The notes under the pieces were generated by a model. That model was not told where the DNA came from. It saw nothing but the letters and a program-made list of their open reading frames with translations, and searched no databases. A stretch of 64,000 nucleotides of DNA from Scatophagus argus (taxonomy: Eukaryota > Chordata > Actinopteri > Scatophagidae): NCBI RefSeq assembly GCF_020382885.2, contig NC_058494.1:15394001-15458000 (forward strand), given 5' to 3'. Below, in pieces: positions 50,960 to 62,944 of this stretch; positions within the stretch are counted from its first letter, which is position 1; each line of letters begins with the position of its first letter. The position numbers and the translations under genes are program-made.

Positions 50960-53900
50960 ATGGCGGAAGCCCTGACAACTCAGGAGCAGCTGGTAAGGGT
51001 CTCTTTACGGATTTTTTCTCATCTCCCTATCACATTCAGTGCGTACACATGCCACTTTCAGTCCCTTCTCTAATCGGTGATTTTTTTCATATATTTTTTT
51101 AACGGTGATTGTTTATGGGAACGATGTGGTCAAGTAAACATCTCTGGCCCGTTCTCACCCCCCGACTCCACTGACTCCGGTGTGACTGACAGCAGTTAGC
51201 TTGTGTGTTAGCACGATGGCGTTGGCTAGCAGTACTAGGGATCATTTAACCGGCTGTGTCTCTCGAATGCTCGCTCCATTCATCGCCCAACTTTATGTGA
51301 ACCGCATAGCTATGCCTGTATCACCGATCTTTCGTTTACTCCACATATGTGGCTTCTAGTGTCTGTTAACACTGTCCAGCCATTCCAGCTGCCACATGTA
51401 ACCTAGCCTCTGGCTAATGCTAATAGCTATTGTTGACTTACAGGGAATTTCCTCGGAAGCTCTCTTGTTAGACTTGAGAAATCATGTCAGACCAAGTGTG
51501 AAGGTTAAAAATTACCAGACACTCACTGCTTTAAGTGATGACTGTGATTATGTACCATGACACAGTTAAGATAGACCAGGATCATGTGTCTCATCGTACA
51601 ACGCGACTGTTCGCTATGAGCCAACTAGCTAGCAGTGTCCTGCCTATCAGATTTACGGTCGAAAATTCACAGAAGTGATTCCCCGGTTCCAAGCATTGTT
51701 GTCTATCACTTTCTAGTAAAGGGGGCGGGCCTTACATTGATAGCAAACATTAAATGTCATGCAGCTATTCAGATAGTAGCTTCATTTTAGAGTTAGTTTT
51801 TTTTCATCCTCATCTAGCATTCAAGGTTAACTGATCAGTGAGCTAAGTTAGATTTGCCAGTGCGTTTCTTGATAGCTAACTTCACTTCGCAGTAACGGCA
51901 ATCGGTTTGCTGCTCTTGTAGATCGCTGTTGAACTCAGCGGCTTGTTGATTTGCCTTGGATTTTCCCCACTAAGGCAAGCAACTATCCTCGTGCTTTTTG
52001 TTCGTTTACTGGAAAAGATTTGTGGTGCAGCGAATTGTACCTTCACAGGACTTTATATAAGAATGATAAAATAGTATAAAATATACTAGTGCAATCTTGA
52101 AGAGTGTCATGGGAAAATGAAATTGTACCCTTTGATTGTGTATGTCTGATTTGCTCGACTTAAATACCGGAGCCAGGTGTTAGATAGATTGCCCTGGTGT
52201 GTGTGTATATATACCTTGTTACTAAAGTAACTGTCCAGTAGTCACGGCATTGCACCGAGTACATTATTGGGACAAATTTCGGACTACATCATGATCTGAG
52301 AATCACCAATCCAGGTGCTTTGACAAGATATATGACCAAATATAGATTTTTTTCTTATGTGTAGGCCCATTATTGTGCTGATGAGATGATTCCATGTGTT
52401 TATGTTGGGGTTTCCCATAGTGTTCTAATGCAATGGTGTGCCACATTACCCTCAGCAAACACCACCTCTGCATTAATCTTTAAAAGCAATTTACTTGCTG
52501 TTTATTTTACATATCAACTGTCATATATTTAAGGAGTGTCTATTTATTTTAGCCCATCAAGTAATTAAAATTGATCATGGGAAAATATGCACCAGGGTCT
52601 TAATGGTCTACCATGGCTGCCAAATATTTCATAGGGATACTTTGTATTTGGATTAGCTTTTCATTTGACATCTGCATTCTTTTTAGTCCTGTGAGATTGG
52701 ATTCAAGATGTCCGATGAGTTCACCCGTTGACCCATTCTCTCCTTGTGCTGGTTCCATATTTGGAGGACAGATGCAGCTCACTTTGGTGAAAACAAGCTG
52801 GCTGTTGTCTCCTGGCTTATGAGCCCTCTGATCCACAGCATCATCATGGGCACAGCCTGCTGCTGCCATCTGTGTCCCAGATGATTGTAATGCTGCCACA
52901 ATCAGTTGATTAATCCATTAGTCAAAAGGAAATTAGTAGCCAGTGATTTTGATAATGAATGAATCATTTCAGTTATTTTTCAAGCAAAAATGTCAAATAT
53001 TTGCTGTTTTTTATTTTATTCATCTATGATAGTAAATGAAGTCTTTGGGTTCTGACTTATGGTTGAACAAAAGAAGCATTTTGAAGTTGTCACTTTGTGC
53101 TCTGGGAAATTGTGATGAGAACATCTCTGACATTTTATAGACTGAATTAGATTAATTGATAATGAAAATAATCATTAGTGACAAGGGTGGCAAGTTGGTG
53201 CAGTGGTTGGCACTGTCACCTCCTGTCATGTTCCAGGTTTGAATCCCATTCTGGGCCCTTCTGTGCGGCGTTTGCATGTTCTCCCTGCACCTGCATGGGT
53301 TTTCTCCAGGTACTCTGGCTTCCTCCCAGAGTTCCAAAAACATGCATGTTAGATTAATTGCCCACTCTGCATTGGCCATGTGTTTGATTGTCTGTCTTTG
53401 TATGTCAGCCCTGAGACTGACTGGCAACCAGTCCAGGGTGTAGCCACCATCCCACATGGATAAAGTTGTATAGGAAGAAAAGAATGAGCAAGATGAAGGG
53501 GCTAGCATACTTTTCCATTTCCTCTTCATGTCATTTGTTATGCCTAACTTCTGTCAGGCTTTCTTTCCTATTTCAACCTTTTGATGTATTTCTACTGGTT
53601 TTTTCCTCATCCTCAATATTCTTTACCACTCTCACCAGCACCTCAACTTTTTTCTTGCATCTTCTCTCTCATATTTGTCCAGGCTGTGGAGGAGTTTTTG
53701 GGTGAGGTGCGTAGCAGGGAGCAGCCCCACAGTGCAGGGCTGGTTTCAAACCCTACAGCCGTAAAGTTTCTTATGGCCCGCAAGTTTGACGTTTCCAGAG
53801 CCATCGAACTCTTCCAAGCATACAAGGTACGGCAGTGGTCTGATCGGTGACATAACTCAAACGACCGTTTACATAATGTCAAAGGACTTAATTAGGGCTA

Positions 53901-56900
53901 AAGGATCTGTAGAAGATAATCAATTACAAATTCTTGGACTTATCCTTTTCTGAACATTGGATTTATGGTTTTAATTGCAAACATTATCTTCATGTTATTT
54001 CGTGTTAAATGTTGATTGCGCAATATAATGACTATAGAATTATGACAGCATTATGACTGGCAATCCAGTCAGGTTGGCAGCCTGACACCACTTTCCCTGT
54101 GTTGTTGGTGGTTGCTACTCTGAGGAAAACAGGAAGTGATCCAGTTGTTTTTTTGGACAGCAGCACCAACAGTAATACCACCTGAACACGCAAGAGTGGG
54201 GAGATTATGTCTCTTTCCACTTTCAGGTTGTCTGTTAAAGGAAGAAACCCGAGAAAGAGCAACAAATTACAATATATGCAAGTGATGATTATTGATCTGA
54301 TGATTGAAGATATATCTGATACACAGATATATGTAACTGTAGCAGCAAACGTGCTTGCAAATCTTAAACATGTCAAGTTTTAACGTGTCATAACCTGTTA
54401 TTCAGTTCTGAATAATGAAAACTCCTCAGAACTGAATGGCAGCATGCATTGCTGCTGTAGGTTGTAGGAGACATTTTTGCAGACATACAGGAGGCAACAG
54501 ACACTACTTCTGTGAAGCTACTTGCGCAATATTTTTGTTAATACTATACCAAGACATGTTTTTGCCACCATGTATCAAAATTAGAACACAAGAATCAAAG
54601 AGGGCATCATCAATATCAACCCTGACGAGGAGCCCCTACGCTCTGAGCTGCTGAGTGGCAAATTTACAGTCCTGGTGAGTGCTGAGCAATTACAGTTCAC
54701 AAAGTAACTGTAGGTTGTCATTTCACTCTTTCAGACCAGGATGCACAGAAAATGGTGCACCTGCTAATCATGAAAGAAGAGTTTTGTGTATTTGCTTGTC
54801 AGTTTGTTCATTTGTGCTTATGTTTGTCTCTATATAAATGGAGAGAGTTGCTTTCAACTCACAAATCCCATGGAATGGAGGCACAGTGAATTCGAATTGT
54901 GCATAATAACCTGCTAATGTTTCTACCAGCCTGGCCGCGATGCAAAGGGTGCCGCTCTCGCACTCTTCACTGCTCGTCTCCATCGGCCAGATCTTACCAC
55001 CCACAAAGCCGTGCTGCAGGCCATCATCTATCAGCTGGACAAAGCCATAGAGAGGTGATGCCCTTTTTACATATAGGTTTTTTGTACGCATATTATTAGG
55101 GTTAGGTCTCCTGACAGCTTTGGTTTTTTTGTCCCACCATGACACTTGTATGTTTGTTTTCATCAAGTACTTGTATTTTAGTATTGTCCTATTTCAAAAT
55201 TGATTTTGTTTTTCAAAATGATTTGTATTTCTTTAATTTGAAAATCTTGTTAATTTCTTCCCAGTGTACAAACTCAAAGAGACGGACTCATATTTATCTA
55301 CGACATGACCAACTCCAGCTATAGCAATTTTGACTATGAGCTCTGTGTCAAGATCCTCAATTTGCTCAAGGTGAATATAAGCACCTTCCCCTGTTGCATT
55401 TCATTCTGCCCGCCTTCAAGTTTTTTGGGTCAGAAACTCTCTGAAATTGAAAAGCTCTTTCATAATTTTGTCTGTCTCATGTTTGTGTTTCCTAGGGGGC
55501 ATTTCCAGCTCGTCTAAAATGTGTCTTCATCGTTTCATCGCCACTTTGGTTTCGAGCACCTTTCACGGTTCTCCGCCTATTTGTGCGCGAGAAGCTGAGA
55601 GAAAGGGTACGTATGGATATTTTCTTTTGGAGTTGCATCACAGTGTCTAAGATGTTTGTTGCCATTTGAAACATGTTTTCTTTCTCCTCCATTCACCAGG
55701 TGTGCACAGTGAAAGCTCATGAGTTGGCCAGTCACATCCCAGTGTCCTCCCTCCCTGAACACCTGGGTGGGACGTCCCAGTATAGCCATGTGGCTTGGAT
55801 CCAGTCCTGTGTTAACATACATACCAACTCTGTTAAGGGTGACACACAAGAACACGACACACACGACTGTGTGGGAAGCCTGCTGCGCTCCTACAGCTTA
55901 GAGTACAGCAACACAAGCGTAGGTGCTACACTGTCCCACACCCACATAAACACACAGTTAGGCTCTGAGTTAGCCGTGGCTAACTCTAACTGCTACGATG
56001 ATAGCAATGCTAACCCACACAACCACTGCGGGGTGGTGGAGGGCAGGACTCGAGGCCCAGGACAGTACCAGCAGAGCCCGCAGTCTGCTGCAAACAGGCT
56101 GCAGGGGAACCACCAACACTGGAACGGCTCAGCAGTGAGCGAGGCCAACGTGGCTGTTAGTGGCTCAAGCCCGAATGCTAACATGAACGGTCGAGGTCGC
56201 CAAGCCCCTCCCCAGTCAGACACACCCCCTGATACACCACTTTCCCAGAAAGGTGATGGGAGTATGATGGACGGCAAGGCAACAGACTCTGCCAATAGAT
56301 CCCAGAATGAGGGGACAAAGGAGGATATTGAGGAAGAGGAGGAAGGGGTCCCTCCATTGCCACAGAAATCTTTGCCTCGCCCTCCCCATCAGCCTTTCTC
56401 CCAGTCCCCACCCCTGTCTTCATCATGGGGTCCTGACGACGAGGACCGGTACATGGAAGTGTCTGTTCACATGCCAGAGCAGGGAGGCATGACGGTGCAT
56501 GAGCTGGTGGAGTACGTGAAGAGGAAGAAGAAGAAGGGGATCTATCAGGAGTACGAGGAGATCCGCAAGGAGCCACCAGCTGGCACCTTTGACTACTCCA
56601 AGTAAGAGATGAAAACTTATTTTCTCCTTTGAATCTTTTTTTTTTCGGTTCTGCTTCTGTTCTGCTTTCATATCCAGTCTCTCTGTACCAAGGTGAAGTA
56701 AATTTCCGTGACAGATACCTTATGTGGCATTGTTTTCAATTTTTCCCTGTACAGGAAATTGTCCAATCAGATAAAGAACAGGTACAGTGATGTTCTCTGC
56801 CTGGATCAGTCACGAGTGCGACTCTGCCAGCTCTGTGATGACAGGGATGAGGTAATAAATTTCAATTCAAACGTCAGTTCTCTCTGAATTAACATCAATC

Positions 56901-59294
56901 ACAAATGTTCTCTCAAAGTTATGGTTGCTGGTAAATTGTGACTGTGCTGCCAAGGTTAATCATAATCCGATTAGGCCAATGTTCCATCTTCTCGTAAGAC
57001 GTATGTATCAGTTACTTCTTAGAAAATGTCATGTTGTTATTTTTTGCATCAGCGTGGTTAAGTAGTTAGTGGAAGGCACTGACATGATTAGCAAATCATC
57101 AGTCATTGAACTGTGGAAAATTGATGCTGCATTAGCCATCGCATTAGATTTCAAGACTAGCATTCGTGTGTCAATGTTTGGGTCTGTTCTGTGATGTTTT
57201 TGCCTGTCCTCATCGACTGTATCTGATATGTGTGATTCAAAAGTGGAGTGTTTGACAGTGTGTTTTATGTGGTTAAATATAGAGGCCTGTTTTTGGCAAC
57301 CTGAGTCTTATTTTTGTAAGACGAACATAATGTTCCTATAACAGATGCTAATAATTGCCAAAACTTATGAACAGAAAAGACCAGGTCATAAAAGTCCCTC
57401 TGACAAACTAATGGCTATAGAATAAATATTGGCAACAAAATTAATCTTATTAACTGAAGAATCTGAAGATTAACTGGACCTTTTGCGGGTTCTTTAAATA
57501 CTGTATATATTAACATTTTTGTGTGACACATTTTTCAGTGAGCCCCTCTCTATTAATTGTAATGTCCAGTGTCCTCCTACAGGAGGCAGTAGATGCTTAC
57601 ACCAAGCAGTAAGCCTCACTTCTCTTCTGCTGTGTGTTTTGCAGACATCAGATTACATCAATGCTAGTTTCATGGATGGGTACAAGAGGAGCAACGCCTA
57701 CATCGCAACTCAGGGTGAGCAACTGTTGATGCAAATTGTCATCCTGCTCCTTAGTGTCTTCATATAGTTCTCTAAGCAAAGTTCTCTTTGCACAGTTTGG
57801 TGTTGCCAAGTTCTGACAGATTTTTGTGTCCCTCAGGTCCTTTACCAAAAACCTTTGGTGACTTTTGGCGCATGGTGTGGGAACAGATGGTACTTATCAT
57901 TGTCATGACCACCAGGTAAGGCTCCTTTTTGCCTCTGATTATTGGTCAGTTGTGTGTTAGAAATGTATAATTGGTGTTTGTATACAACCGTGGTGGCTCA
58001 GACAGCTGATGAAGAGATTAAAAAAATTGTGTAAATCTGTTTTTGTCAGGGTGGTGGAGCGTGGTCGTGTCAAGTGTGGCCAGTACTGGCCTCTTGAGGA
58101 GGCCAGGACTGAGCAGTATGGACACTTCATGGTCACAAACCGACACATCCAAGTGTTTCAGGACTTCAAACTCTCCCATCTTGAACTTTACAACACACAG
58201 GTAAGTCACAGCAGCTGCCTGTCTTTGATAGCTATAAAGGTATTTAAAATTCAATAACTCAGTATGATATTAATATCTCGTGGGATTGCTTTTGTCAGTG
58301 GAATATTTTCAGTTTTTAAGATATTGCTGTCATGTAATTTGATAGTATTACTTGGCATGAATATTGGCCCTCATGTTCATGCATGCAAGTTCCAAAGAAA
58401 GAAACTAATATCTTGCTCTATTTTTTATGAATGTTTGCGACCTTTCCTTAGTCTGGAGAGAGACGGGAGGTGTGTCACTACCTCTATGTCAGCTGGCCAG
58501 ACTTTGGGGTGCCCAAAAGTGCTTCAGCTATGTTGGACTTCCGCGAGCATGTACTTCAGAGGAGAGAGGCTGCAGTCCAGAGCCTGGGCTCCAATTGGAC
58601 AGGGCCTCCAGGAGGCCCCCCTGTGGTAGTGCACTGCAGTGCCGGTATCGGCCGCACAGGTAAAACCACGCATCACTATGAGATTCAAATGTTCTTTTCC
58701 AAGTAGTTTAGTGGGCACTTTATTGTGCTGTATACAGGCAGTCTGGAGGTGTGGCAGCTTCAGCAGGAGGATGCTGCTCACTGCAGGAGTGGGAGCTCAG
58801 TTTTACTGAGTTTCTCTGTTTGGGTTGATACACTCACTCTGAAACTATGTAAAGACTACAGTTTATATCAGTACCACATATAGTTGGTGTGAGGTTCTCT
58901 CTTACTCTGGATTAGGATGCTTCTATAGCTTCTCCCTCCCCTTGTAGCTTTTGATTTGATTTGAACAGTATTCAAAGTAGTTTTAGCATATTTGTGCAAA
59001 AATAAAAGTACGTGTGCATGTGCATAATTGTGTAACTTCATCTATGCTTTCCTCCCTGCTTCCCGATCAGGAACCTTCTGTACGCTGGACATCTGCCTGT
59101 CCCGGCTGGAGGACATTGGCACAGTAGATGTCTGTCAGACGGTGCGACGGATGCGCACACAGAGGGCTTTCAGCATCCAGACCTGGGACCAGTACTACTT
59201 CTGCTACACAGCAGTCATCGAGTATGCCCAGCGTAATGGCAAACTGAGTCCAGTGCAGTGGTCTGACTCAGACCTAGAGACTGACAGTGAGTAA
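50960..59294 (+). CDS. PTPN9: Tyrosine phosphatase non-receptor type 9 (PTP-MEG2), complete, 13 exons, expanded linker
   Basis: Cytosolic tyrosine phosphatase with an N-terminal CRAL-TRIO/Sec14 lipid-binding domain; the mammalian enzyme acts on secretory vesicles and dephosphorylates NSF. Exons: 50960-50992, 53683-53826, 54585-54674, 54930-55054, 55265-55370, 55496-55606, 55700-56601, 56755-56851, 57645-57714, 57837-57915, 58050-58200, 58452-58659, 59071-59294; 779 residues (human 593). Residues 12-230 are the Sec14 domain (FLMARKFDVSRAIELFQAYK; RDGLIFIYDM; LKGAFPARLK). Exon 7 (902 nt) adds a low-complexity linker of about 200 residues. The phosphatase domain starts near 455 (HELVEYVKRKKKKGIYQEYE) with NRYSDVLCLDQSRV, WPD loop W651-P-D653, P-loop H-C698-S-A-G-I-G-R-T-G, and Q-loop QTWDQYYFCY. 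It ends in an acidic tail (SDSDLETDSE). The first exon codes only 11 residues and is followed by a 2.7-kb intron. Confidence 0.95.
52897..53184 (+). mobile_element. MITE copy in PTPN9 intron 1
   Basis: It runs from TCAGTTGATTAATCCATTAG to AATGAAAATAATCATTAG, with internal blocks ATGATAGTAAATGAAGTCTT, GCTCTGGGAAATTGTGATGA and GACATTTTATAGACTGAATT. This is the full layout of the common teleost A/T-rich MITE also seen as a fragment at 32822-33035. It abuts the V-SINE at 53185. Confidence 0.65.
53185..53465 (+). mobile_element. V-SINE (DANA/Mermaid-like) in PTPN9 intron 1
   Basis: The tRNA-derived head has an A box (TTGGTGCAGTGG at about 53196-53207) and a B box (GGTTTGAATCC at 53236-53246). The central block has GCGTTTGCATGTTCTCCC, GTTTTCTCCAGGTACTCTGG and AAAACATGCATGTTAG, and the tail reads CAACCAGTCCAGGGTGTAG. 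It is nearly full length and lies immediately 3' of a MITE. Confidence 0.82.
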
Positions 59295-61814
59295 GACAGA
59301 CACGTGGAGAGATAGGAAAAAAAAAACAAAACAAGTAAATGGGATAGCCAACCTAAACTGAAGTCATAAACTAAACTAAAAAGTGAGGAAGGTCGCTTCA
59401 GAGTAGAGGCTCTTCTGCCATAAGAGAGAAGAGACAAAGGATGGAGATTTTGTTGTGGCTCTTGATGTAATGATGCAGACTTCCTGAGTCGCTCTTCCTT
59501 CACAAGAATGGACAGACAGAGTGAGGTGAAGAGCTGGACAGAAAAAATAAAAATACAGAGAGTGGAGACTGCACATTGTGTCACTGATTGAGCAAGCTGT
59601 CCTGCCAATATCCGAGCCCCTTTTCATTTAGCAAACTACAGGGGGACTTGGCCTGTCTTGTTGACAAGAGAGTCGTACGAGTTGAGTTGTAGCATTTTTA
59701 TATTGACTTGCACATGAGGAATGACAAACTTGAACTTTACCCCTTGAAGCCCTCCAACCCCAAGTCTTTGTACCTTTTTTTTTTTTTTTTTGTATTTCTT
59801 GTTCCGTTTCGGCCCTGAGCAAGTCTGTGATCACAGATGAAATGTGAAGGGTACGAAAAGGTGAAACTTGAAAACTTTTTTTTTTGTTTGTTATGTGTTT
59901 TTATTTTCTTTTTAAGAGCAAATGGTTCTGCATGAGAAAATGGTCGTAAGTGACAGTGTAGATCGGTGTGTGAGCCATTTAATCTATTTGTGTTTTTTTT
60001 TTCTTCATTTTTCATGTCCTTTTTTTCTATGGTGCATTTTCTACGTGTGTTTCATATTTGTGCATATGTAGACTAACTTTTCAAAGCCAAAGTCCTCACC
60101 CTGAATGCTTGGATGTACTCCTTAATGAGATATTACAGACTGAAGCCCATGTATATTCTTGTAACATACATTTATACATTATTGTGCATAATAACAATGT
60201 CTGAAAGAAGAGCAAAAAAACGCCTTGTTTAATATAATTGACTTAACCTTGAAGAAATATCTATGTAGCGAGCCAGGCTATGACAAAATATAGAAAAGGG
60301 TTGTGGTATTAAAACCGATATCGTATTGCAAATCTGTGTGATTTGTCAGGTCTAACATCATCTTTACTGTCAGAGCGTTCTGATTGGACCATCTTAAGTA
60401 ATTTGGCCTTAACTTGATTCACTGCCTCGTCGTTCTCAGACCTAAACCATACCTGAAACTGTAAACTTTTCTTTTTTTTCCCCATTGTTCTATCCCCTTT
60501 TTAATCTTAACTCCCTCAATACCACAACAGTTGTGTTTGATTCTAGAGGCATATTCTGCCTCAGATAATTGTGCCTTCAGGTTTTCCTTAGCTTATCGTC
60601 TCGGTAGTGTAGTAATAACACCCAAACTAGTGCACTTGAATAGTACACAATGACTATGTGTCACACAGGACACCCACATTTTTGCCTATAGTCCTGTACA
60701 TAGTACACTACTTAAGAATAACATGGAAGTAGTGAGTTACCTGGGACTAAGCTCTGGTTTGAGACATGGCTATTCATTTATCATTTGACCTCAGGGGGTA
60801 ATTCTGGTGTTTTTTGCCTAGTGTCAAAGATCCGTTTCTGGGTTTGCCTCTGGTAAATTATCATTTAAGAAAAACTATATCAACTTTATTTTGTATTTTT
60901 TACTGTATTGTATCCTACTATATTTATGTCTTTGTAAAACTTCTACAATATTGAAATCAGTGAATGTTGGTACGATGCTACAAAGAAAACAAACTAGTTA
61001 TTGCATTTGATAAGCTGAACAAATCAGATGGGGAGTGAAATATATTTTTTGTTGTTCACGATGAAATTTTGGTGGAAAATGTCACTTGCCATTGTATTTT
61101 CAGAACTGACTTGTACAAATGGGACAATGGGGGAGGGGAGGGACATTGCGGGAAACTAACAATTATGTTTTTAGAGAGCTTATGTTAAACTCTTTAGTAA
61201 CAGTTAACATCTTACTGTCTGGTACCCAATGCCAAGGACAAAGCAAAAAAGAGCTATCACAAGAAAAAATGCAAAAAAGACAAATGGCTGCCATTTCTGT
61301 TCACAAAACCATAGCTTGGCGTCTATGAGTTTAACAAAAAAATAAATATATATATATATAGAATAGCATAGGATTGATCAGCATGGAAAAGCGAGCCTTG
61401 AATGTTAGTGGGGTAATGGCGTCCAAGCAATTTAGTCAAGACAGACATGGATATTGTTGGTGAATGTGGACCCTGCATCCCTCAATGCCAAAGGCCCAGG
61501 CTCACCCTTCAGATTTTTTTTCCCTATTACACATCTCAGCAGCCTACTAACATGGAGCTACCAGTGCAGCCTTGTATCCATGGACACCAAAAGACTCGGG
61601 AGCATCCTCGGGAACATTATGAGAGATTATGCATAGCTACAAAATGTGAGAGTATGTATGTAAATGGGTCTCGGTTTTCATGCTACTTTTAATTTGTTCT
61701 GAGAAACGAATGCAATGTGCATTTATCATCGGTGTCCATTTAATGTTTCTTTCTGTACTTTAAGTTCTCGTGATTGAATTAAGGCCTTTTACATACTGTC
61801 AGCCCAGCTGTCCC

Positions 61815-61820
61815 ATTAAA
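61815..61820 (+). terminator. Poly(A) signal ATTAAA, PTPN9
   Basis: tcccATTAAAgcaatgg is followed within 60 bases by a T/G-bearing stretch; about 2.5 kb past the stop. An AATAAA near 62262 is an alternative distal signal. Confidence 0.45.
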
Positions 61821-61994
61821 GCAATGGTATTACTATCTTGAATGAGTACAAAGCTAATGTGATCTCTTCTTGACTGGATTGAATGGTGCATAGATTAAAT
61901 GTGCAGCATGAACACGTACACCATGTTGTCAGTTCTGTGGGAATTGTGACATTTTTCTTCGCTTAGGTTTCAGGTTCTTTGCGTCAGAACAAGT

Positions 61995-62180
61995 GCCAAG
62001 TACCTTAACTCTTAGTTTTGTACTTAAATACAAATTTGAGGTACTTGTACTTCACTTGAATACATTTATTTAATGCTTTTTTTACACCTCGTCTCCACTA
62101 CATTTGAGGAGGAAATTCACTGGTTTTTACTCCACATTATCTGATAGCTCATTGTTACTTTACAAATTAAGAGCTTACGT
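61995..62180. repeat. Dispersed fish repeat, second copy
   Basis: Blocks TACTTGTACTTCACTTGAATACATTT, TTTTTACTCCACATTATCTGATAGCTCATTGTTACTTTAC match the layout of the copy in POLR1E intron 1 in the same orientation. Both are degenerate; the family was recognised by eye only. Confidence 0.45.
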
Positions 62181-62438
62181 AGAGAAAGTGTAGAGATCAA
62201 AACATATAAGATATTCTTGTCCTGTAAATAAAAAGAAAAAATAGATATATTTTTGTACACAATAAAATACAGAAGTCCAGGAAGGGAAAGGAAAGGTCAG
62301 GAAAGTCCACAAGAAAGGGAGAAGTTGGGATGTTCTAAATTAATACTACATAAAGATGATGTTGTGATGTGACAGTGACTTAATGTCCCTCCGCAACAAT
62401 ACAAAAAACAGCAGCTGAGTACCAGAAGTTGTACACCC

Positions 62439-62444
62439 TTTATT
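62439..62444 (-). terminator. Poly(A) signal AATAAA, minus-strand PLAC-domain gene
   Basis: TTTATT in acaccctttattaag reads AATAAA on the minus strand, about 345 bases beyond the stop codon at 62790-62792. It supports the last-exon assignment. Confidence 0.6.
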
Positions 62445-62789
62445 AAGAATAAATATACATCACCAAATGTGACCAGTCCAGTTTAAAGTTACAATGAAAA
62501 TCAAAACATTCATCCTAAACATATTGATATTCTTTAAAAGGCATGTGTTAGTGAGAGTGTTGTTATGAGATTAAGAAGGTTTCAGGTTATTATTTCGTTT
62601 CGTGTCAGTGTCGTGAAACTCCAACAGCAGTATTCGTGCTGTTGGAGTGTGTGTGATAGTAGAAAGCAGCTGATTACTCGGTCCATTAATCTTTCGCACT
62701 GAGTGACAGAATATCAAACCATGCCCTACAGTCCCGCGTACTGTGGCGCTCATAGTGCTGTTTTTGAATTGTGATCTGACGTTGCAGCA

Positions 62790-62944
62790 TCACCTGCGGA
62801 TGTAGCTCTTTTGTAATGAACTGGGGTAAGTTTTCTGGGCACGGGAGCAAGAGGCGCAGCACACGCTTCTGTAGTAAGGGTAGATGCAGAGTCGGGCTTG
62901 AACCACCACCATACAGTTATGATACTGATCGCTGCACGATGGAT
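62790..62944 (-). CDS. Last coding exon of an ADAMTS/ADAMTSL/papilin-type protein: PLAC domain (partial gene)
   Basis: The exon starts after the acceptor TTCCTTCACAG (phase 1) and reads PSCSDQYHNCMVVVQARLC, then IYPYYRSVCCASCSRAQ, ending in KSYIRR and TGA. The six cysteines in the pattern C-x6-C-x8-C-x8-CC-x2-C, with Val/Leu and Tyr between, are the PLAC (protease and lacunin) module that closes ADAMTS proteases, ADAMTS-like proteins and papilin, secreted extracellular-matrix proteins. A longer frame over the same bases (stop at 62750) lacks this pattern. The 5' exons lie beyond the right edge. Which family member it is cannot be told from 50 residues. Exon and family are likely; gene name is unknown. 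Confidence 0.72.

Larger units (their letters stand above)
59295..62430. other. PTPN9 3' UTR and junction to the PLAC-domain gene
   Basis: About 2.5 kb of A/T-rich 3' UTR with poly-T and poly-A tracts (near 59776, 59876, 59990) runs to ATTAAA at 61815-61820. From about 61995 to 62180 it holds the second copy of the dispersed repeat seen at 8880-9090. No coding exon was found. Confidence 0.6.

Noticed and set aside
53196-53246. A and B boxes of a tRNA gene
   Set aside because: They form the tRNA-derived head of a V-SINE; there is no cloverleaf or acceptor stem, and the downstream SINE body is present. The same applies to the antisense copy at 36670-36737.
56178-56576. 132-codon minus-strand frame
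   Set aside because: It is the shadow of the low-complexity linker of PTPN9 exon 7.
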